A DNA stretch of 64,000 nucleotides, from positions 365,347,160 through 365,411,159 of the forward strand of contig NC_073692.1 of the NCBI RefSeq assembly GCF_029784155.1. Direction: 5' to 3'. The translations under genes were made by a program, and so were the position numbers. This DNA comes from Uranotaenia lowii. Taxonomy: Eukaryota > Arthropoda > Insecta > Diptera > Culicidae. The notes under the pieces were generated by a model. That model saw only the letters and a program-made list of their open reading frames with translations. It did not search any database and was not told the origin of the DNA. Shown here piece after piece: positions 59,808 to 64,000 of the stretch. The stretch's first letter is position 1. Each line of letters opens with the position of its first letter.

Positions 59808-60282
59808 AGTGAGTCCAATCCACCGTTGCAGCCTAACATTTTTTTAGAAAATCATCAAAGATGACATTGTTTCCCTGGAACTTCTACGTCTTAAAAGTTT
59901 GTATATCTGACCCAGGATATTGATGAGGTACGAGTTTTTTTCAGATTGAAAATCTACGAACCAATTATGGTCAAAATGAACATCTGTGTGCTTTATGCAA
60001 AATATTCAACTGGTTTTCCGAGCTGATCGACTTCTACGTTTCAACCGGCGTCTTCAAGACTTCAATATAATCGCTTTTTATCTTAAAACCTTATGAAAAA
60101 TCAAGCATTTTAATTGTATAAGCATAGCAAAAGAAAGTGTTAGTATTTAATTTCATGGAGGCAAGGATGTCAGATGAATAAATTTTAATAAACAAAACTT
60201 ATAAATAACAAAACCCCTTCGTTCAACTACGTGCAAAAAAATCGAATTGTACCTACTCAAAATAAATAAAATAGGTACACAA
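59808..60282. other. AT-rich non-coding segment
   Basis: Nothing is recognised here. Confidence 0.35.
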
Positions 60283-60843
60283 ATTATCGACCAAAAAGTT
60301 TTAATCACCACTCAGTATTGTATCGGCCAAAGTTTGGGATCAGTCTTCTCAACATGAAATTTTATTTTGTTTGTATCTCTGTAGTCAAACAACGTATTGA
60401 TAATCCGCGATTTAAAGGCTTAAAAAGAATCCCAGAAGATTCCTAACAACTTGTAAGATGACTGATTTATGGACAAAACAACTTTGCATGTATTTATTGG
60501 ACCATTGAATAAATGATCAAACTTTAGCAAATGTTAGGTACTTTAATTTATCGGCCTTAGCGATGAAAAATGATGTCCTTTTTAGTAGGTACATCTTAAG
60601 ATTATGAAATTAGATGATTAATCCTTGATAAAAATTTAGCAAACGTTTTCATAAAATTATGCTGAAAAAATAGTTTTACTAAATATTCATGAAGCAGGTA
60701 CAACTCATAAGCTTACCAGATTTGCAAAGCGTTGTTTGACAAGAAGGTACGAACGAAATAAAATGTCAGGTTTTATAAGACTGATTCCAATCTTTTGACC
60801 GATACGCTATACTGAGGGGTGATCCCAAACTTTTGGTTGATAA
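60283..60843. mobile_element. Foldback element with ~90-bp arms and a nested repeat fragment
   Basis: TTATCGACCAAAAAG..CACTCAGTATTGTATCGGCC..AGTCTT (60284-60345 and on) is mirrored at 60750-60843. 60538-60620 in the centre is a reverse-orientation copy of the 3' part of the 313-bp insertion at 3226-3538 (TCGGCCTTAGCG, GATGTCCTTTTTAGTAGG). No coding frame. Confidence 0.65.
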
Positions 60844-61361
60844 CTTAAGAAGCTTTTTTTTTTTAATTACATTTCACATTTTTTTCAACGATTAAACAAA
60901 TGAGTTTTTGATAAATGTGGAATGAGGATACAAGTGGAACTTGAATTTTGAAATTTCGTTCACCCCACCCTGAGACAACCGGATTTGAATTTTATGAGCA
61001 ATTTTTAGAAAATGTTCAAACTTTCAGCTAAATTTAAGCCATTTAAAGTCAAACCCCTTTTTTGAAGAACATACGATAAAGGTTTTGCTCATGAACTTTC
61101 GAATGAAATCAAAAGTCAGCAATACGGGACAGGATTTGCACAAAATTCGAATGTTTTGAGGGGGCGATCCAAAACTTATGCTTTTTAAATGTCTCGCATT
61201 TTTTTAGATGTGTTTCGCTTTTTTTAAATTCGGCAAGCCTTTATCACGATGATAAACTTTTATTCGTTCAAACATAATGTTCTGAGTTCGTCTTGGTACT
61301 TCTTCGTATCTGAAAATTGAACATCACCTTTTCAAAAGTAATGTAAAGTATCAGTGAAAAA
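60844..61361. other. AT-rich non-coding segment
   Basis: No gene is seen. A GGGGGCGATCCAAAACTTA word at 61159-61178 recalls GGGGTGATCCCAAACTTTTG in the preceding foldback end. Confidence 0.35.
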
Positions 61362-62855
61362 ATTTTTTTTCCGTTTATTAAAATCCTTTTATTACAATCA
61401 ATTTTCCAAACTATTAAACATCTATTTTTACAAAAATCTCTACATTGTGTTCACGTAACAATAATTGCAAAAAATTAGAAAAATACTCAAATCCTGACCT
61501 TTTATAAGCTTTTTTAACAGATGTTCAAAAAATTTTTGAAATGTTTATCAAAGATGGCTTTACTGTTCCAACGTTTTTCGCGAATTCGTTTCTGGAAATC
61601 TTGTATTCGATTGATGTCATTTCTTCCATGATTATTTAAATTGAAACACATTGCTTCAACTACTAACCACAGGGCAGCCTTTAGCTTGCAATTTTTTTCT
61701 ACAATAACAGATGATATCAAGACTTCTGGATCCATGATGTAAATTTTCATTCGATTTCGAATGATGCCTGATACGAAATTCCAAACGACTTGGGCTGGTT
61801 GAGATTGGTTGATTCTATGCTTGATTGAGTCTAAATCACCACAAGGACATTTTGGAGAACTAATTCTTCCTATTTTATGACTGAATAACTTACTATTAGT
61901 TAGAATTAAGTCATTTAACACCATAAAAAGTACAGTTTTGCCTTCACTAGAGATACAGTTTTTCGCGAAATTATCATACATATTAGTCCACGTCATATTG
62001 GGAAACTCATTCATAACTCGCGGAATTATGTTCATCTCATTCAAAAAATGATCGTAAAATAATTTTGAAGTAAAAAGGTGAGTAGAAGGTTTTAAATTTA
62101 AAGCAACAGATATCCATTCTCGAGCATTTCTTGTCAGATTTTGATTAGTGATTTGATTTAACATAAATGCATCATCATTTAGTAGTGGGAATTTATTTTT
62201 ATATAAAATATTTTTTATAAAGAGACTTTTAGCTTTGATTTCAACGTCCTGTAACGATAAACCGCCTTTGTAAGTAGGGAGGTATAATTGTTGTTTCGAA
62301 ACTTTGTATATGAATCCTTTCCAAATAAAATTACAGCACATTTGTCTGATTCCTGCAATGTGTTTATTTTCTGGTGGAAGTATTTGAGCGACATACCAAA
62401 TTTTTGATAAAATATAAGTATTTAAAATAAAAATTTTTTGTACCAAATTAAGATTACGTTTACTGTGTAGAGAAATCGAGAAATTTAAATTTTTTAACAA
62501 ATCTGTATAACAATGTTCTACCGTGCTACGAAAAGTTCTGTTTACAGGAACGCCAAGTATTTTCATGTTTTCTACTTCTTTGATCAAATGAGGTCCTGAA
62601 ACACAGTTATTAAATCGCATGAATTGTGATTTATTAATATTTATTTTTATTTTAGCATATATACTGAAATAGTTTATGAGTTCTAAAGCTTTATCAAATT
62701 CTAAATTATTCCGGATGAACAGTGTAATGTCATCAGCGTAAGCCATAACTTTTACAAAGCAATTATCTATTAAACATCCTTTAATCGACTCATGTAACAT
62801 TCTTATTAGGGGTTCTAAAACATCAGATATCAAAGAAAGAAAAACATAAGCAGTA
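61362..62855 (-). mobile_element. 5'-truncated non-LTR retrotransposon (LINE)
   Basis: The element holds the 3' part of a reverse-transcriptase ORF, a 3' untranslated region of about 150 bases, AATAAA on the minus strand (61374-61379) and an A-run (61362-61370). The 5' end is cut inside RT, as usual for incomplete target-primed insertion. Candidate target duplications TATCAGTGAAAAA (left) and TATCAAAGAAAGA (62828-62840) agree at about ten of thirteen bases; the right one overlaps the coding frame, so this is weak. Confidence 0.75.
61514..62833 (-). pseudogene. LINE reverse transcriptase, C-terminal part (5'-truncated)
   Basis: The 439 residues begin at a TTG (LISDVLEPLIRML), not a true start. 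In-frame sequence continues upstream for about seven codons to a TGA. The catalytic motif AYADDITLF (31-39) is intact; it normally copies RNA into DNA at the target site. NKSQFMRF (67-74) and LGVPVNRT (93-100) follow as RT motifs D/E, then the thumb region. KGGLSLQDVEIKAKSLFIK (189-207) is a motif common in LINE C-terminal regions. FSHKIG..CPCGDLDSIKHRI (317-341) resembles the zf-RVT zinc domain, although the last Cys seems replaced. The fingers, most of the palm and the endonuclease are missing. The rest of the frame is open, so insertion is fairly recent. The clade (L1-like or another) is uncertain. Confidence 0.82.
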
Positions 62856-62893
62856 GGTAAATATCATGAATTTTTCGAAAATAAGATACAACG

Positions 62894-62967
62894 GTTCACC
62901 AACGGGACATGAACTCGAAATTCCGCTCCAATTCAACGGCGCGTTAGCCAAATACACCACGGTGAAC
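62894..62967 (-). other. tRNA-like unit, 74 nt, left arm
   Basis: The ends pair as a perfect 7-bp acceptor stem (GTTCACC with GGTGAAC) at tRNA spacing. Box-A-like TGGTGTATTTGG is at 62948-62959 and box-B-like CGAGTTCATGTCCC at 62904-62917, both on the minus strand. The anticodon and T stems do not pair well, so this is a tRNA-derived sequence and not a working tRNA gene. Confidence 0.6.
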
Positions 62968-63154
62968 GTGATGAAACAGGGTAATGCATGCGTACATGTA
63001 CGCGCTCGGCTTAAATCCAGAGTCGATGGGTGGTGATAGAGATACAACAGAGAGTAGGCAATGAATACATGCAAGTTATACATGGAGTGTATCAATATAA
63101 GATCCAGCAGTCGACTGACGGAGCTTGACATCATGTGGTGGAGCCTATTTCGTC

Positions 63155-63247
63155 ACGATCACTGTGGTGTTATTGGCTAACGTGGTTTTGTACTGAAGTG
63201 AAAGTTGCGGGTTCACGTCACGCCGTGAGCCGTTGTATCTTTTTTTG
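63155..63247 (+). other. tRNA-like unit, right arm, with T-run terminator
   Basis: Box-A-like TGGTGTTATTGG (63165-63176) and box-B-like GGTTCACGTCA (63210-63220) are followed by a T7 run in GTATCTTTTTTTG (about 63236-63248), the form of a Pol III terminator. The acceptor-stem pairing seen in the left arm is partly lost here. Confidence 0.55.
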
Positions 63248-63262
63248 AAACATTCGTTATAT

Positions 63263-64000
63263 TTACGATCAACGTGCTTTCTATCTTAGATATCCCATGT
63301 TTGTTGTAAATTCAACCCTTTCGTCAGTGCGTGAATGTTGAAAGCTTCCGTCTGGCGGAGTTCCTACCGAGTGAGTATTTCCTACCGTTATCGATGGCTA
63401 GATAGCACCAGGAGTTGTTTGAGCTTTTTCACCAACTAGGAAGTAGCTATCCAGCCCTTGATGGCGCAAAGCATTGCAAAAGGTAGGCAGCAGCAGGTAC
63501 CTCACAGTACAATCGCTCCAGGGATGTTTTCGGCTCGTGACGGCAGCAAAATGAAATTAAATTTCTGTAATTATCAGCACAGAGAGGTAAATGTTTGTTT
63601 GTTTGCTAGGAACGCACCCGAGTTTGGCCCTAGAGGGGTTCCACGGAGGGTGGCCACCCCAAAATCCAAACCGGTGTTGTTGTTGCTGCCGTCGGTTGCC
63701 GGATGCATTATTGTGGTAGCTCCAAATGCGTTCGTTCCTTTTCGGAAGAGGAGGACAAGGGAAAAAGAGAAAGAGTTCCGTTGCATCGAGGTTACGCCAC
63801 TGCACGAAAAAAGACGACGATGAAAATGTCAACCTGGCTCCAGGGGAATCGAACCGCATTGAGCTACTGTTCTGTTGGCCCATTCATACTCCCTACAGAT
63901 GGGCCGAGCAGCGACAACCGCCAACATACGGGTTTGTTGCAAGTAAATTAAGGTAAATTACATTCCGAGTCCAACGGGGGCAAATATGTGAATTCCCCAC
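63263..64000. other. Low-copy GC-richer segment at the window edge
   Basis: 63440-63990 is GC-rich by local standards, with overlapping open frames on both strands (63458-63823 plus; 63557-63883 minus). None has a known domain or clear splice pattern, and the overlap argues that they arise from base composition. A host exon running off the window cannot be excluded. Confidence 0.35.

Larger units (their letters stand above)
62866..63262. mobile_element. Inverted pair of tRNA-like units (SINE-type foldback)
   Basis: The minus strand from 62980 to 62868 and the plus strand from 63150 to 63262 align: CACCGTGGTGTATTTGGCTA versus CACTGTGGTGTTATTGGCTA, then GAGTTCATGTCCCG versus GGTTCACGTCACGCC, then CCGTTGTATCTT in both. 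The spacer between them (about 170 bp) is unrelated to the arms. The left side abuts the truncated LINE. Confidence 0.75.

Noticed and set aside
61350..62840. A firm LINE target-site duplication
   Set aside because: The candidate pair matches at only about ten of thirteen bases and the right copy overlaps the coding frame, so I do not call it.
62823..63134. A 103-codon minus-strand frame upstream of the LINE
   Set aside because: It runs through the tRNA-like inverted repeat and is not in the RT frame; there is no RT motif.
63557..63883. Overlapping frames on both strands at the window edge as a host exon
   Set aside because: Mutual overlap, lack of domains and local GC content make chance frames more likely; an exon running past the edge cannot be tested here.

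Overview
The window looks like nuclear, non-coding DNA from a large, repeat-rich insect genome, most probably a mosquito (Culicidae) or another dipteran. It is strongly AT-rich. It is packed with short terminal-inverted-repeat (TIR) elements, foldback elements, tRNA-derived SINEs, a Tc1/mariner family whose transposase carries the MDDETY motif, and a Ty1/copia relic whose primer site matches the internal initiator-tRNA-Met site used by fly copia. The organism call rests on repeat style, not on a host gene. I found no convincing host exon. The only protein-coding sequence I can defend belongs to transposable elements: a copia gag-protease remnant (47930-49642, minus), a 5'-truncated LINE reverse transcriptase (61514-62855, minus) and two broken Tc1/mariner transposases (45005-46668).

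Layout. 1-9700 is a mosaic of TIR elements, several nested or abutting: an element ending in GTCAAAC..GGGGCATCATG (673-1430, with further copies at 5618-6496 and 41283-42078), a TTAA-flanked element (2884-3857), a ~140-bp tandem repeat (4036-4905), a TA-flanked element (5060-7227), a ~990-bp foldback (7231-8222) and a hAT-like MITE with an 8-bp target duplication (9242-9694). 9700-12130 is low-copy sequence. 12130-14530 is degenerate A/T/G simple sequence that leads into a pure 9-bp satellite, TTGTCAAAA (14531-16332). 16333-18860 is low-copy. 18870-28600 carries SINEs, MITEs, a 13-bp minisatellite, a 2.8-kb element with inverted arrays of GCCATCTTG dyads (23535-26295) and a near-perfect hairpin (26434-26681). 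28600-36550 is GC-richer low-copy sequence interrupted by a second 9-bp satellite, TTGTCATTT (31129-35766, about 515 copies). 36550-50500 holds more MITEs, a piggyBac-like TTAA element (42292-43124), the two Tc1/mariner relics and the copia relic. 50500-64000 is mostly low-copy and AT-rich DNA with a foldback complex (54958-56017), hAT-like copies, another foldback (60283-60843), the LINE and an inverted pair of tRNA-like units (62866-63262).

The genes do not work together as a host pathway; each coding remnant is, or was, part of a mobile element. The most distinctive signal is the pair of long, nearly error-free 9-bp satellites. They share the hexamer TTGTCA and differ only in the trinucleotide AAA versus TTT. 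They lie about 15 kb apart in the same orientation. Boundaries of repeats were read by eye and may be off by a few bases; similarities between copies are visual alignments, not computed.
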